Below, in pieces: positions 53,794-63,993 of a stretch of 64,000 bases of DNA. Source of the stretch: an uncultured Clostridia bacterium (lineage in GTDB: Bacteria > Bacillota > Clostridia > TANB77 > CAG-508). The translations under genes were made by a program, and so were the position numbers. The stretch lies in assembly GCA_934120135.1 (NCBI GenBank), contig CAKOTK010000005.1, forward strand, positions 26,210 through 90,209, given 5' to 3'. Positions within the stretch are counted from its first letter, which is position 1; each line of letters begins with the position of its first letter. The notes beneath the pieces were generated by a model that saw only the letters and a program-made list of their open reading frames with translations, was not told where the DNA came from and searched no databases.

Positions 53794-54846
53794 TTATCTA
53801 AATTGTTCCTGAATTTCATTTATTTCATCATAATGATTATTTAAAATATCTAAAAATACTTTTGCAATTTCTGGGTCAAATTGTGTTCCAGAGCATCTTT
53901 TAATTTCAGCTTTTACAACATCTAAACTTAAAGGATCACGATAAGTTCTTCTTGATGTCATAGCGTCAAATGTATCTGCAACAGCAGCTACACGAGCTAA
54001 ATAAGGAATATCAGTTCCTTTTAGCTTTCCTGGGTAACCGTTTCCATCAAATCTTTCATGATGATGTTTTACAATTGGTATAATATCTTGAAAAACTTCA
54101 GCATTACACAAAATATGAGCACCTATTGAAGGATGGTTTTTTATTTGTGAATATTCATCATCTGTTAATTTAGATTCCTTTAATAAAATACTATCAGGAA
54201 TACCGATTTTTCCAATATCATGGAATAAACCACCAACTTCTAGAGTTTTTAAATCAGTGTCAGATAAACCTAAATATTTTCCAAGTAAAACAGAATATTT
54301 AGAAACTCTATCTGAATGACCTCTAGTGTATGGGTCTTTTGCTTCAACTGTATATCTTAAAGTTTGAATACTATCTAAATAAGCTCTTTCTAGCTTTTCA
54401 TAAGTAGAAGAAAGCTCTTCATTTATTCTTTTAATCTCATTCATTTGTTCAATAGACTTGATTCCAGACTCAATTAAAAGAAGTAACTGATCAAACTTGT
54501 CACTCTTTTCACAATAACCTTGAATATCTAATTTTCTAATTGTCTCCAAAGGTGGAGCTAAATCTTTATGACCAGTTAGTAACAAAATATATAATTCTTT
54601 GTTAAATTTACGTATTTCTTCAACTACTTGGTCACCATGAATAGGTGTCATAATAAAGTCCAAAATCATTAAATCAAAATGCTCATTTTTTACTTTTTCA
54701 ATAGCCTCCATTGGATCAGTAACACCTGTAAAATCGTAACCAGATCTTTTTAGGAAAATTGACAAAGAATCAACAATTCCTTCCTCATCATCGACTGCTA
54801 TAATTCTATAGCCTTTATCATTTGCATTCTGCATGTTTTTTCTCAT
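53794..54846 (-). CDS. Response regulator with HD-GYP phosphodiesterase domain
   Basis: The 350-residue protein has a receiver domain (about 12-130; acidic DDEEG, phosphoacceptor Asp in MILDFIMTP, Lys in EKSDK). A coiled link leads to an HD-GYP domain (about 155-340) with FHDIGKIGIPD and HHERFDGNGYPG. HD-GYP enzymes typically hydrolyse cyclic di-GMP. GAGGTGAG precedes the ATG. The sensor kinase at 56284-58263 is the nearest kinase and may be its partner, but they are in different transcripts. Confidence 0.93.
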   Translation of the reverse strand: MRKNMQNANDKGYRIIAVDDEEGIVDSLSIFLKRSGYDFTGVTDPMEAIEKVKNEHFDLMILDFIMTPIHGDQVVEEIRKFNKELYILLLTGHKDLAPPLETIRKLDIQGYCEKSDKFDQLLLLIESGIKSIEQMNEIKRINEELSSTYEKLERAYLDSIQTLRYTVEAKDPYTRGHSDRVSKYSVLLGKYLGLSDTDLKTLEVGGLFHDIGKIGIPDSILLKESKLTDDEYSQIKNHPSIGAHILCNAEVFQDIIPIVKHHHERFDGNGYPGKLKGTDIPYLARVAAVADTFDAMTSRRTYRDPLSLDVVKAEIKRCSGTQFDPEIAKVFLDILNNHYDEINEIQEQFR

Positions 54847-55135
54847 AATCTCACCTCAATATTTATATTAAATAAGTATACTCAAGATGACAACAACATT
54901 ATATCATAGTTTGTCGAAATGTACAGCATTTCACAGAAAAAAAGCAATAAAAACATTGACTTTAAGCCTACAATTTTACTTTAAAATAAAATTTAATTTT
55001 AAAGTTATGAAAATTATATATACATATTGAACAATTAGTAATAGATTTGATATAATAAATTGGATATATTTAACAATAGTAGTCGTTATTGCAGGGAAAT
55101 ATTTTATACTAATAGGTAAAACTTGACCAAAAGTA
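54847..55135. other. Gene-free intergenic region
   Basis: I see no gene here. The region must contain the promoter of the HD-GYP gene on the minus strand. Otherwise it is AT-rich sequence without clear repeats or hairpins. Confidence 0.6.
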
Positions 55136-55164
55136 TTGACAGTTACATAAAAACAAAATATAAT
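55136..55164 (+). promoter_or_regulatory. Promoter of the 57-residue protein gene
   Basis: TTGACA (55136-55141), 17 nt and TATAAT (55159-55164), both perfect. Confidence 0.8.
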
Positions 55165-55215
55165 ATAACTATACAGTATAAATTTACTGTAAATATTTGT
55201 GAGGAGGACACTTCA

Positions 55216-55389
55216 ATGGCGTGGAAAGACAGCCAAGATTTCCGCAACGATTATCCTGGTGGATATTCTAAGGGCGGAGACGTTTATGATGGGAATGACA
55301 ATCGCGTTGGGTACGTTACTGGTGACGGTGATTATCGCATCAACAACGATAGCTCAAACGATGGTCAGCTCTATCGCAACAGAAGCTAA
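55216..55389 (+). CDS. Small Gly/Asp/Asn-rich hypothetical protein
   Basis: The 57-residue protein MAWKDSQDFRNDYPGGYSKG... ends with GQLYRNRS. The start is chosen from GAGGAGGACA; an earlier in-frame start 31 codons up would lie in the promoter. The text VYDGNDNRVGYVTGDGDYRINND looks like a short beta-turn-rich repeat unit. Base and codon use (GCG, CGC, AAC, GGC) are far richer in G/C than the surroundings. Family unknown. A strong promoter suggests substantial expression. Confidence 0.72.
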   Translation: MAWKDSQDFRNDYPGGYSKGGDVYDGNDNRVGYVTGDGDYRINNDSSNDGQLYRNRS

Positions 55390-55492
55390 GGTAGTGCCCA
55401 TAGTTTTCTAATTAGAGAAAACAAACAAAGAGGGGATGGAAGTCTTCCAGCCCCCCTTAATTTATTGTATAAAAAGTTTGAAGGGGAATGAG

Positions 55493-56242
55493 ATGACGAA
55501 GGATATTATAAATTTAAAAAATGATTATTATATAGAAGTAATTGAACCAGATGATGAGTTACCAGTTAATTCTATAAATTTGGAAAATTTAAAATTGGCG
55601 GATATATTAAATAAAAAGGTGATAACATTTCATATTGATTTACAAAAAATTGATGCAAAGGAATATAAAAAGATATTAAAAAGGTTATTATCTATAAAAA
55701 ATATAGTTACGAAAACAAAAAAGAGAATAGGAACAAATAAGGGTGAAAAAAATATAGTGGCATATATAAGTAACTTTAATGAGGCTAACAAAGAGCAACA
55801 AGATTTTGTTTCAGGAATTAGAGCTGTTTTTTATAATAGTAGATATGAAAGATATAATTATATATATGATGCAGTATGCGATTATTTAGATGGCTATTTT
55901 TATGGAAAAAATTTATGTGATTTTCAAAATAATAAATGTGGTGAAAAAAGAAATACATCATCTGTTACTGGATGTTGTCACCAGTTTAAACATAAAGCTT
56001 TAGGACCATTTTCAAAGTTAGTTTTATGTGAATATTTAAATAAAGAAAATTATACTTGTGATGCTAAATGTATATCATGCAAATTGTTTACATGTGATTA
56101 TTTAAGAAGCAAGGGAGTTCAATTTAAAATAAAAGATATTTTACTATTAGATGTATTTTTTAATCCAATACAAAAATATTTTATAAAATATATGGTATTT
56201 ACACCAAAAGAAAAAATTTTAAAAAGATTAGTAAAGTTATAA
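55493..56242 (+). CDS. Cysteine-rich protein of unknown function
   Basis: The start MTKDIINLKNDYYIEV is taken because AAGGGGAATGAG precedes it. The 249-residue protein has a mixed N-terminal half and a C-terminal half with ten or so Cys, in CGEKRNTSSVTGCCHQF and CDAKCISCKLFTCDY, the second resembling a ferredoxin-like or zinc-binding spacing (CxxxCxxCxxxxC). I do not recognise the family. It lies after the 57-residue gene and has its own terminator. Confidence 0.75.
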   Translation: MTKDIINLKNDYYIEVIEPDDELPVNSINLENLKLADILNKKVITFHIDLQKIDAKEYKKILKRLLSIKNIVTKTKKRIGTNKGEKNIVAYISNFNEANKEQQDFVSGIRAVFYNSRYERYNYIYDAVCDYLDGYFYGKNLCDFQNNKCGEKRNTSSVTGCCHQFKHKALGPFSKLVLCEYLNKENYTCDAKCISCKLFTCDYLRSKGVQFKIKDILLLDVFFNPIQKYFIKYMVFTPKEKILKRLVKL

Positions 56243-56248
56243 ATAACT

Positions 56249-56279
56249 AAAAAGTGTACCTTTTATAGGTACACTTTTT
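56249..56279. terminator. Bidirectional terminator between the Cys-rich gene and the sensor kinase
   Basis: AAAAAGTGTACC/GGTACACTTTTT, a 12-bp perfect stem, serves the two convergent genes. Confidence 0.9.
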
Positions 56280-56283
56280 AAGT

Positions 56284-58263
56284 CTAAAGTGGTAATGTAA
56301 TATTAAATGTAGTGCCTTTTCCTTTTTCTGTTTCAAAAGTCATATTTCCATTGAAATGAGCACGTATTGTAGAATATGACATAAATAATCCAAGTCCAGT
56401 GCCATTTTTACCTTTTGTAGTTATCATTTCTTTAAATAATTTCTTTTGAACTTCATCAGGTAAGCCACATCCATAGTCTTTTACAGAAATTACAATATTG
56501 TTATCTTCCTTTTTTAATATTAAATCAATTTTATTATCTGGTTTACCATCATAAGCTTGAATTGCATTTGAAATCATATTGTTTATTACCTGAACCAAAC
56601 TATTTATATTTCCTTTTAATATAGTTTGTTCATTTGTTTGCATAGACACATTTAATTCAACTAAAGCATTTTTTAGCTCATGTCTCATTAAAATGTTTAC
56701 ACGTTTTACTAATTCATCTAAAGTAAATGAAACATCTTGTTCTTCAGACATTGTGACAGCTTGACCTTTAACTGCTGTAATAATATCAGACATATATTCT
56801 GTGTATGAACGAATTTTTTCAATCCAATCCTTCATATCTTTTGCAATATCATGGTGATCTTGAACAGTAACTTCAGGATCTCCAACAGATGCTTCATATT
56901 CTTTTACTAAATCTGTTAACCCTTCAGCAGCACCAGATATAGACATTATAGGTGTTTTTAAGTTATGAGCAATACCACCTATAAGTTGACCAAGCGAAGC
57001 TAAACGTTCTCTTTCCATAAGCATGTTTTGATTATCGTGAATTTGGTCAACGTAATTTCTAGTTATATCTTGAATTTTATTAAAAGCTAAAATTAGGTCT
57101 GCCATTTCATCATTAGATGTAATTGGCAAATTTTTCTCAAAAACAATATTTTCTGAACTTGATATGTTATCCATACCATCATTAACATTTTTAATATCAT
57201 TTGATAATCCTTTTCCAATATAAACAACAAATATTAAGTTGAATATAATTAGAATAGCAGTAACTATAATAAATGGTGTTATAACTCCATTAGCAAACAC
57301 AAAGAAGCGGATTCCAGCAAAATAATCTCCTTGGTCAGTATGCACTTTTATAACAGCAGCTTGTGAATTTTGACCATAATATTCAAAAATATGTCCATTC
57401 ATTTCGTCATAATATGTAAGAGCGTATTTTATAAAAAAGTCATTTATAGTTTCTGGAGAATAATAAACACTTCCATCTTCTGCAGATAAAATTACGTAGT
57501 GGTCTCTTTCTGAGTTTAAAGATAAAGTATTTAATTTTTGTTGTACTTCACTTAAAGTGTAAACTTTTGAACTATCAAATTCTTTTAATAATTCATTTCT
57601 ATAAATATTATATAATAAATCTCCTTTTTCAGTTGTCATAATAGTGGTGCTAAGTAATAATAACAAAATAAAGGAATATAAGAATAGAGGTACTATTTCT
57701 ATTAATAATTTTTTAAAAATTTCTAGCCTAATACCACCTTTTTTATTTCCTACAATGGCAGATGATTCAATAAGTTTGCTTTCGAAAAAGTTTTTTCCTA
57801 TCATATAAGAAATTATTGAGTAAACTGTTCCAAAAGATAGTATAACAATACACAATTTTAATAATAATTCAAAATCAGTTTTGAAAACTACTAACAAAAT
57901 TCCGCAAATAATGGCAGGAACAAAAGATAAAAGAAGTATCATTATGTATGGGTAATTAAAGCATTTTTCTCTTATTTTTAATAAAGTTGTTTTGCTAGCA
58001 TTTGAATTAAAGTTTATTCTGCTATATACAAATCTAAAACCAATATAAACTAATGCAACTATAATTGCAGAAAGTATAATAAATTGATGTGTGTATTTAA
58101 TTCCGACTACCTCAACCTGAAAATTGTTATCAATAGAATTTTGAGGATAATTTAGAATAGCCGGTAATGTAAAGTATAATATTATCATAATTAATGTTGC
58201 AATAAAAGCATCTAACAGTGCTAATGTTTTATATGATCTGATTCTTGGTACATTTAATTTCAT
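56284..58263 (-). CDS. Multi-pass sensor histidine kinase
   Basis: The 659-residue protein has about six N-terminal membrane helices, an extracellular segment (about 225-315) and another helix (about 325-350). A HAMP-like region precedes the H-box IGGIAHNLKTPIMSISG (about 430, phosphoacceptor His). The ATPase domain carries NNMISNAIQAY (N box), DYGCGLPDE and GTGLGLFMSY. It starts 3 nt after the NRPS stop, so the two form an operon. The signal may be related to the NRPS product, but this is inference. No cognate response regulator is adjacent. Confidence 0.93.
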   Translation of the reverse strand: MKLNVPRIRSYKTLALLDAFIATLIMIILYFTLPAILNYPQNSIDNNFQVEVVGIKYTHQFIILSAIIVALVYIGFRFVYSRINFNSNASKTTLLKIREKCFNYPYIMILLLSFVPAIICGILLVVFKTDFELLLKLCIVILSFGTVYSIISYMIGKNFFESKLIESSAIVGNKKGGIRLEIFKKLLIEIVPLFLYSFILLLLLSTTIMTTEKGDLLYNIYRNELLKEFDSSKVYTLSEVQQKLNTLSLNSERDHYVILSAEDGSVYYSPETINDFFIKYALTYYDEMNGHIFEYYGQNSQAAVIKVHTDQGDYFAGIRFFVFANGVITPFIIVTAILIIFNLIFVVYIGKGLSNDIKNVNDGMDNISSSENIVFEKNLPITSNDEMADLILAFNKIQDITRNYVDQIHDNQNMLMERERLASLGQLIGGIAHNLKTPIMSISGAAEGLTDLVKEYEASVGDPEVTVQDHHDIAKDMKDWIEKIRSYTEYMSDIITAVKGQAVTMSEEQDVSFTLDELVKRVNILMRHELKNALVELNVSMQTNEQTILKGNINSLVQVINNMISNAIQAYDGKPDNKIDLILKKEDNNIVISVKDYGCGLPDEVQKKLFKEMITTKGKNGTGLGLFMSYSTIRAHFNGNMTFETEKGKGTTFNITLPL

Positions 58264-58266
58264 TTT

Positions 58267-61200
58267 TTAACCACCTATAAATTTATTTTTCATTAAATAA
58301 TTTATTACAGCTTGTAAGTAATCTTCGGTTACTATAGGCCATGATAAATTTAATTTTTCCAAAATAGAGTTTGTGCGTGTATTATCAAGAATTACACCAT
58401 TTAAATTATTAGTTTTTATATTAGCAAGATATCCTATAATTCCAAAATAATTATTTTTACTATTTAATATAAGTTTTTCGAACTCTTCAATACTACAAGT
58501 TTTCATATTAATATTATGCTTTTTCAAAAATTCGAATAAATAATTAAAATCAAGGTAATTTTGATTAAATAAATGATAAATTGTTAAGTTGTTTTTACGC
58601 GTATCATTTATTAATAATGACACTATAAAGTTTGCACAATAGTCTACTGGAGTAAATTCAACAGGAAAATGTAAGAGTTCTTCAGGTATACAATGTAGAT
58701 TAATTACAGCAGATATTCTATTTAAAAATGCGTTTTCACTTGCATTTTGTTGGAATACTCCATCTGAAAAACGGTTAGTGATATTTCCCATCCTATAAAT
58801 AGTAGCACATAAGTTATCATTTTTACAAGCATTTAATATCAATTTTTCTGCTTCAAATTTACTTTTTACATAAACATTATCTTCATAGCTTTGACCGATA
58901 TAAAAATTTTCCTCAGTAAAAGTAGTTTCAGGGCTTTTTACTAAGCCATATCCAGAAACAGAAATTGTAGAAATATAATGCAAAGGAATATTATATTTAA
59001 TACAAAAATCAGTTATTTTTTTTGTACCTGCTACATTTGTATTATAAAATTCTTCATATTTTCCATAATGTTTTACTAAAGCAGCAGAGCTTATTACACA
59101 GTCAATATTATTTCCAAGGAAGTCATATTGTTCATCTGGTAGATTGAAGTTATCTTTTAAAATATTTCCTGTTATTAAGTTAATTCTATGACTGTAATTT
59201 CTAAGGTTTTCATTTGGAAAATAAAAGTGAAATTTTTCATAAAACCTTTCTATTGCATTTATATTATCTTTTTCACGTATAACACAATATATTCTTGATT
59301 TTGTTTTTGCTAATAACTCATACAAAATATGAGAGCCCAGAAAACCAGTAACACCAAATAATAGGATATTATTAAAATTATTTGTGTTGTTAATAGGTTT
59401 TATTAAATTCTTTATAACAGGAATTTCATTTTGAGAAGTTCCTGAATCAGAATTGGAATTTCTTAATATATGTGAAGCTAGATCTCTAATCGTTTGATAA
59501 TCATAGAAATCCTGAGTATTTATATTATAGCCTATACTATATAATTTAGTTTGAGCTTTTATAATTGTAAGTGAATCTACATAATAGTCAAAAATGTTTG
59601 CAGTTACACTTAGTTCTTTAATTTGTAATAACTCACAGAAAATATCATGTAATGTATGTTCAACTTCATTACTAGGTTCTACTATCTCTTTTGATTCAGT
59701 TAAAGCAGGAAGTGGCAATAATTTTTTATTTATTTTTCCATTTCCAGTAAGAGGAAGCACCTGCATACTAACATAATATTTGGGGACCATATACATAGGT
59801 AGTAATTTTTGTAAGTAATTTTTTAAACTTTTTTCATCAATAGTTTTGTTACCTACATAATAAGCGCATAAAACCTTAGTACCTTTTATATCTAAAGCTG
59901 ATATATAGCAGTCTTTTATATTAGGGTAATTCAAAATTCTAGACTGGATTTCTCCAATTTCTATTCTAAATCCATTTATTTTTACTTGAAAGTCACTACG
60001 TCCAATACATTCCATAATTCCTGTATCATATAATTTAACAATATCTCCAGAATCATACATTACCCCATTTTCTATAAATGGACAAGAAATGAATTTGGAA
60101 GCTGTCATCTTTGGTAGTTCAACATAACCTTTTGAAAGCCCTTTACCTGCAATATATAGTTGACCGTTATATCCAAAAGGAACCAAATTAAGGTCACTAT
60201 TTAGAACAAATAAATTAGTGTTATCTGCTGGAATTCCAATTGGAACTGTAGCATATTCATTTTCAGTATATTCATAAATCATACAACCAACAGTAGCTTC
60301 TGTAGGTCCATATTCATTAAATATATGAATAGGATGGACAAATGCTGTAGAAATTTTTTGACAAATTTCATTTGTTAAAATATCTCCACCAACAATTAAC
60401 TTTGTAACAACAGATTCAGGAAAAGCCAAATCTTGCAACAAGTTTAAGTGCGCAGGTGTTAATTTTATAATTTGTACTTTTTTATCATCTATAATTTCTT
60501 TTAGTAATAATTGAGGATTAGAATTCTCATAAATGTAAATGGTGTTTCCAGACACAAGAGGAGTGAAAACAGAAGTTACTGTTAAATCAAAAGAAATTGA
60601 AGAATATAAAGGAAAATTAGTAGTTTCTCCATTTACATATTCTTTATTTGCCCACATAATATAATTTGACAAACTTTCATGAGCGATTTTTACTCCTTTA
60701 GGGTTTCCAGTAGAACCAGAAGTATAAATAATATAAGCTAAATCTTGTAAATCTGGTTTATATTTATTTTCATAAATTATTGTTGTATTAGGTAGTGATA
60801 CACCTAAGCAAAGGTTAGCTAAATCTTCTAATTTAGTATTAGTTAATATTTTTTTGCAACTGCTATTTTGAGCAATATATTTAACACGTTCTATTGGGTA
60901 AGAAACATCAATAGGGATGTAACAAGCGCCCAACTTTAATACTGCTAAAATGCTTACAACAAGCTCAATTGAATTAGGGAAGAATAAACAAACTTTATCT
61001 CCTTTTTCAATATTATTTTCATGTAAATAATTAGCTAAATAATTTACACAATTATTAAGTTCTTTATATGTGAATTTAGTTTCTCCAAAACATAAAGCTA
61101 ATTTATCAGGGCTTTCTAAGACTTGCTCCTCAAATAAATCAATTACAGTTTTAGTTATAGGGAGGTCAATTGATTTATTATAAGTATTAAGAATAAACTG

Positions 61201-62514
61201 TTTTTCCTCTGGTAAAACTAATTCTAATTGATTTGTTGATACATTTGGGTTATCAATAACTTGATTTATTATTGATATAATTCTTTGGTGAAGTAATTGT
61301 ATATCTTTTTCAGTATATTTGGCAAGTTGATAATCATAGGCAATACTTAGTTCACCAGTGTCATTTATATCAAATAAATGAATATCTAATTCGTCCATAT
61401 TTGTATTACTATGAGTCCATCTAGTAGTATAAGGAATATCATTAATACTACCATTAGATTTATTTATTTGATATGAAATCATTATATTGTATAAATTTGG
61501 TATAGAAGCATCTTGTGTTCTAACATATTCAAGAATTGCTTGATATGGATATTTTTGATGCCTAAAAATAGACAAAGTTTCCACACCCATTTTTGATGCA
61601 AATTCAGAGAACAAAGTATTTTCCTCCAAATTTACTAAGAATGGTACTGTACTAATAAACATACCAGCAGTATTTTTTTCTTTAAAATTGGTTCTATTTA
61701 AGATAGGGGTACCAATAACAAAATTTTTCTCATTAGTCACTTTTCCAATATATAGTGAAAAAACAGACATAAAAAAGTGATAACAAGATATATTATTTAA
61801 CTTGCAATAATCATTTATTTTATTCATTTTTTCTTTATCAATTAAAAAACATTCTCTACTAGAACTGCACATTGCAGAACCGTCTATTGATTTTGTTGAT
61901 AAACTTGCTGGAGTAAATGGATTTTCAAATAGATTTTCCCAAAACATTTTATCATTATTATATTTTTCACTTGATAAATATTTTTGCTCAGAATTTATAT
62001 AATCCACATATGATGTTTGTAAAAGTTCAGGCGTAGTGTTATTTAAAAAACTAGAGTAAAAATTCATAAGTTTTGGAGCTATTTGATTAACTGTTTGAGC
62101 ATCAGAAATTATGTGATGCACAGTTAATACAACTCCTCCGGTAGCATCTGGAAGACTAAATATTGTGAAATGAAATAAGTTAGAGTTTATCATATCAAAT
62201 TTTCTTTCACAATCAATTTTTTCAAATTTATATAGTTCATCTAAAGAAGAAAAGGAGATATAGTCAACATCAAAGGGCGAAAATTCCCCTATGTATTGCT
62301 TTATATCTCCTTTTTTATCAAAACAAAGTTTAATAAGAAAACTATCATTTGTTTTTACATATTCATAGATAGATTTCTTTAATAAATTAAAATTAATTTT
62401 ATCTTTTATAATTATTGTTCCACCAATATTATTAACAGAGGTATTCTTAAAGAATTGCTCTGTGTACCAAATTGATTTTTGAGGATTAGTTAAATCATAT
62501 AAAATCTTTTCCAT
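58267..62514 (-). CDS. One-module nonribosomal peptide synthetase with terminal reductase (C-A-PCP-R)
   Basis: The 1415-residue protein has a condensation domain (about 1-440, HHIISD 133-138). The adenylation domain (about 465-960) has YIIYTSGSTGNPKGV, NEYGPTEATVG, YDSGDIV and GRSDFQVKINGFRIE. The carrier domain (about 985-1050) has the phosphopantetheine Ser in DYYVDSLT, a variant of the usual GGDS. The thioester reductase domain (about 1080-1400) has LLFGVTGFLGSHILYE and ISTISVSGYG. Reductive release should give an aldehyde or alcohol. Related gut clostridial synthetases make N-acyl or dipeptide aldehydes. The C domain at the start suggests an acyl or peptidyl donor. No phosphopantetheinyl transferase is in the window. 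Confidence 0.93.
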   Translation of the reverse strand: MEKILYDLTNPQKSIWYTEQFFKNTSVNNIGGTIIIKDKINFNLLKKSIYEYVKTNDSFLIKLCFDKKGDIKQYIGEFSPFDVDYISFSSLDELYKFEKIDCERKFDMINSNLFHFTIFSLPDATGGVVLTVHHIISDAQTVNQIAPKLMNFYSSFLNNTTPELLQTSYVDYINSEQKYLSSEKYNNDKMFWENLFENPFTPASLSTKSIDGSAMCSSSRECFLIDKEKMNKINDYCKLNNISCYHFFMSVFSLYIGKVTNEKNFVIGTPILNRTNFKEKNTAGMFISTVPFLVNLEENTLFSEFASKMGVETLSIFRHQKYPYQAILEYVRTQDASIPNLYNIMISYQINKSNGSINDIPYTTRWTHSNTNMDELDIHLFDINDTGELSIAYDYQLAKYTEKDIQLLHQRIISIINQVIDNPNVSTNQLELVLPEEKQFILNTYNKSIDLPITKTVIDLFEEQVLESPDKLALCFGETKFTYKELNNCVNYLANYLHENNIEKGDKVCLFFPNSIELVVSILAVLKLGACYIPIDVSYPIERVKYIAQNSSCKKILTNTKLEDLANLCLGVSLPNTTIIYENKYKPDLQDLAYIIYTSGSTGNPKGVKIAHESLSNYIMWANKEYVNGETTNFPLYSSISFDLTVTSVFTPLVSGNTIYIYENSNPQLLLKEIIDDKKVQIIKLTPAHLNLLQDLAFPESVVTKLIVGGDILTNEICQKISTAFVHPIHIFNEYGPTEATVGCMIYEYTENEYATVPIGIPADNTNLFVLNSDLNLVPFGYNGQLYIAGKGLSKGYVELPKMTASKFISCPFIENGVMYDSGDIVKLYDTGIMECIGRSDFQVKINGFRIEIGEIQSRILNYPNIKDCYISALDIKGTKVLCAYYVGNKTIDEKSLKNYLQKLLPMYMVPKYYVSMQVLPLTGNGKINKKLLPLPALTESKEIVEPSNEVEHTLHDIFCELLQIKELSVTANIFDYYVDSLTIIKAQTKLYSIGYNINTQDFYDYQTIRDLASHILRNSNSDSGTSQNEIPVIKNLIKPINNTNNFNNILLFGVTGFLGSHILYELLAKTKSRIYCVIREKDNINAIERFYEKFHFYFPNENLRNYSHRINLITGNILKDNFNLPDEQYDFLGNNIDCVISSAALVKHYGKYEEFYNTNVAGTKKITDFCIKYNIPLHYISTISVSGYGLVKSPETTFTEENFYIGQSYEDNVYVKSKFEAEKLILNACKNDNLCATIYRMGNITNRFSDGVFQQNASENAFLNRISAVINLHCIPEELLHFPVEFTPVDYCANFIVSLLINDTRKNNLTIYHLFNQNYLDFNYLFEFLKKHNINMKTCSIEEFEKLILNSKNNYFGIIGYLANIKTNNLNGVILDNTRTNSILEKLNLSWPIVTEDYLQAVINYLMKNKFIGG

Positions 62515-62698
62515 AATAAAAATTTCCCCTTTTTGTATTTTGCGAAAAATTCTAGCTAAATTATATATGAAACCAACTTAAAAATCAATAAAAATAATGT
62601 AAAAAAATGGAGATTATTGGGAATTTTGAAAATGTTAGTTTAAATTTACAAAAGTTGTTCATAATTAAGATAAATATATATGAAAATAGGAGAAAAGA

Positions 62699-63853
62699 AT
62701 GGAAGAGTACATTAGAAAAAAACAAAATAAATCTAGAATAAAAAAATATATTTTAGGTACATTTATTAGTATTTTAATAGTTATTTTATTAGCACTTACA
62801 TATGTGTTGTATTATGGAATTGAAACTCCTACACAAATAATAAATAAGCAATATGACGCAACTAAAATTTCACAAACAGTAGATGAGGTGAAAACTGAAA
62901 ATGAAACAATTACTCAAATGCTGGAAAGTGTGAATGAAAGCATAGTAGGAATCTCAAAACTGAAAGGAACGGGTAGATCTATATTTGTAAAAGATAGTAC
63001 ATCAAAATTAGGGCTAGGAACAGGGATGATAGTATCAGAAAATGGCTACATTCTAACTAATGAACATGTAGCAGGAGAAAAATATAGCAAATGCTATGTG
63101 ACACTTTCAACAGGTAAAAATTATCAAGGAAATGTAGTGTGGTCAAGTTCAGATTTAGATTTAGCAATTGTAAAAATAAATGCAAAAGATTTAAAATATG
63201 TCACTTTAGGAGATTCTTCTAAAGCAAGGTTAGGGCAAATGGTATATGCAATAGGAAATCCAATAGGTTTTGAATTTCAAAGAACTGTTACTTCTGGTAT
63301 TGTGAGTGCAACAAATAGAACAATAGTATTAAACGAACAAGACGAAATTGGAAATGAAAAATCTTCATACATGGAAGATTTAATACAAACAGATGCAACT
63401 ATAAATCCTGGAAATAGTGGAGGACCTTTGATAAATGAGAGTGGAGAAGTTATTGGCGTAAATAGTGTAAAAATCACATCAGCAGAGGGAATTGGATTTG
63501 CAGTTCCAATAAATTCAGTAAAAGCAATATTAAAAAGTTTTATTTCAACAGGAGGGTTTGAAGAAGCGTATTTAGGAATTTTTGCATATGACAAAAATGT
63601 AATACCATATTTAGATAGTAACTTACAGTTAGACAAAGGAATTTATGTGGTACAAGTTAATGGAAATTCAGCTGCGGCAAAGTATGGAATACAAGAAAAA
63701 GATGTATTGCTAGAAGTTGATGGATTAGCTTTAGAAAAAATGTGTGATTTAAGAAGTTATATTTATACCAGAAAGCCGGGAGATGAAGTTACATTTAAGG
63801 TTTTACGAAACAAAAAAGAAATGCAAATTGCAGTCAAATTATTTAAAAAATAA
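62699..63853 (+). CDS. HtrA/DegP-like membrane-anchored serine protease
   Basis: The 384-residue protein has one N-terminal membrane helix (about 17-39), a trypsin-like domain with His123 in TNEHVAG, Asp154 in DLDLAI and Ser240 in GNSGGP, and one C-terminal PDZ domain (about 285-380). HtrA proteases degrade misfolded proteins outside the membrane. AGGAGAAAAG precedes the ATG. It is divergent from the NRPS (184 nt). No regulator is adjacent. Confidence 0.95.
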   Translation: MEEYIRKKQNKSRIKKYILGTFISILIVILLALTYVLYYGIETPTQIINKQYDATKISQTVDEVKTENETITQMLESVNESIVGISKLKGTGRSIFVKDSTSKLGLGTGMIVSENGYILTNEHVAGEKYSKCYVTLSTGKNYQGNVVWSSSDLDLAIVKINAKDLKYVTLGDSSKARLGQMVYAIGNPIGFEFQRTVTSGIVSATNRTIVLNEQDEIGNEKSSYMEDLIQTDATINPGNSGGPLINESGEVIGVNSVKITSAEGIGFAVPINSVKAILKSFISTGGFEEAYLGIFAYDKNVIPYLDSNLQLDKGIYVVQVNGNSAAAKYGIQEKDVLLEVDGLALEKMCDLRSYIYTRKPGDEVTFKVLRNKKEMQIAVKLFKK

Positions 63854-63963
63854 TTTGTTAATGAGAACGAAAAAATTAAAGATATAGAACATAACATAGA
63901 ATAGCGATATAGCAGATGATTTGTGTCAATGATTTGAGAAAATGTCCCGAAATTTTTTAAACA

Positions 63964-63993
63964 TTAGCCCTAAAATTTAGTTTTTAGGGCTAA
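63964..63993. terminator. Hairpin near the right window edge
   Basis: TTAGCCCTAAAA/TTTTAGGGCTAA is a perfect 12-bp stem. 63854-63963 before it holds no gene. Confidence 0.8.
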
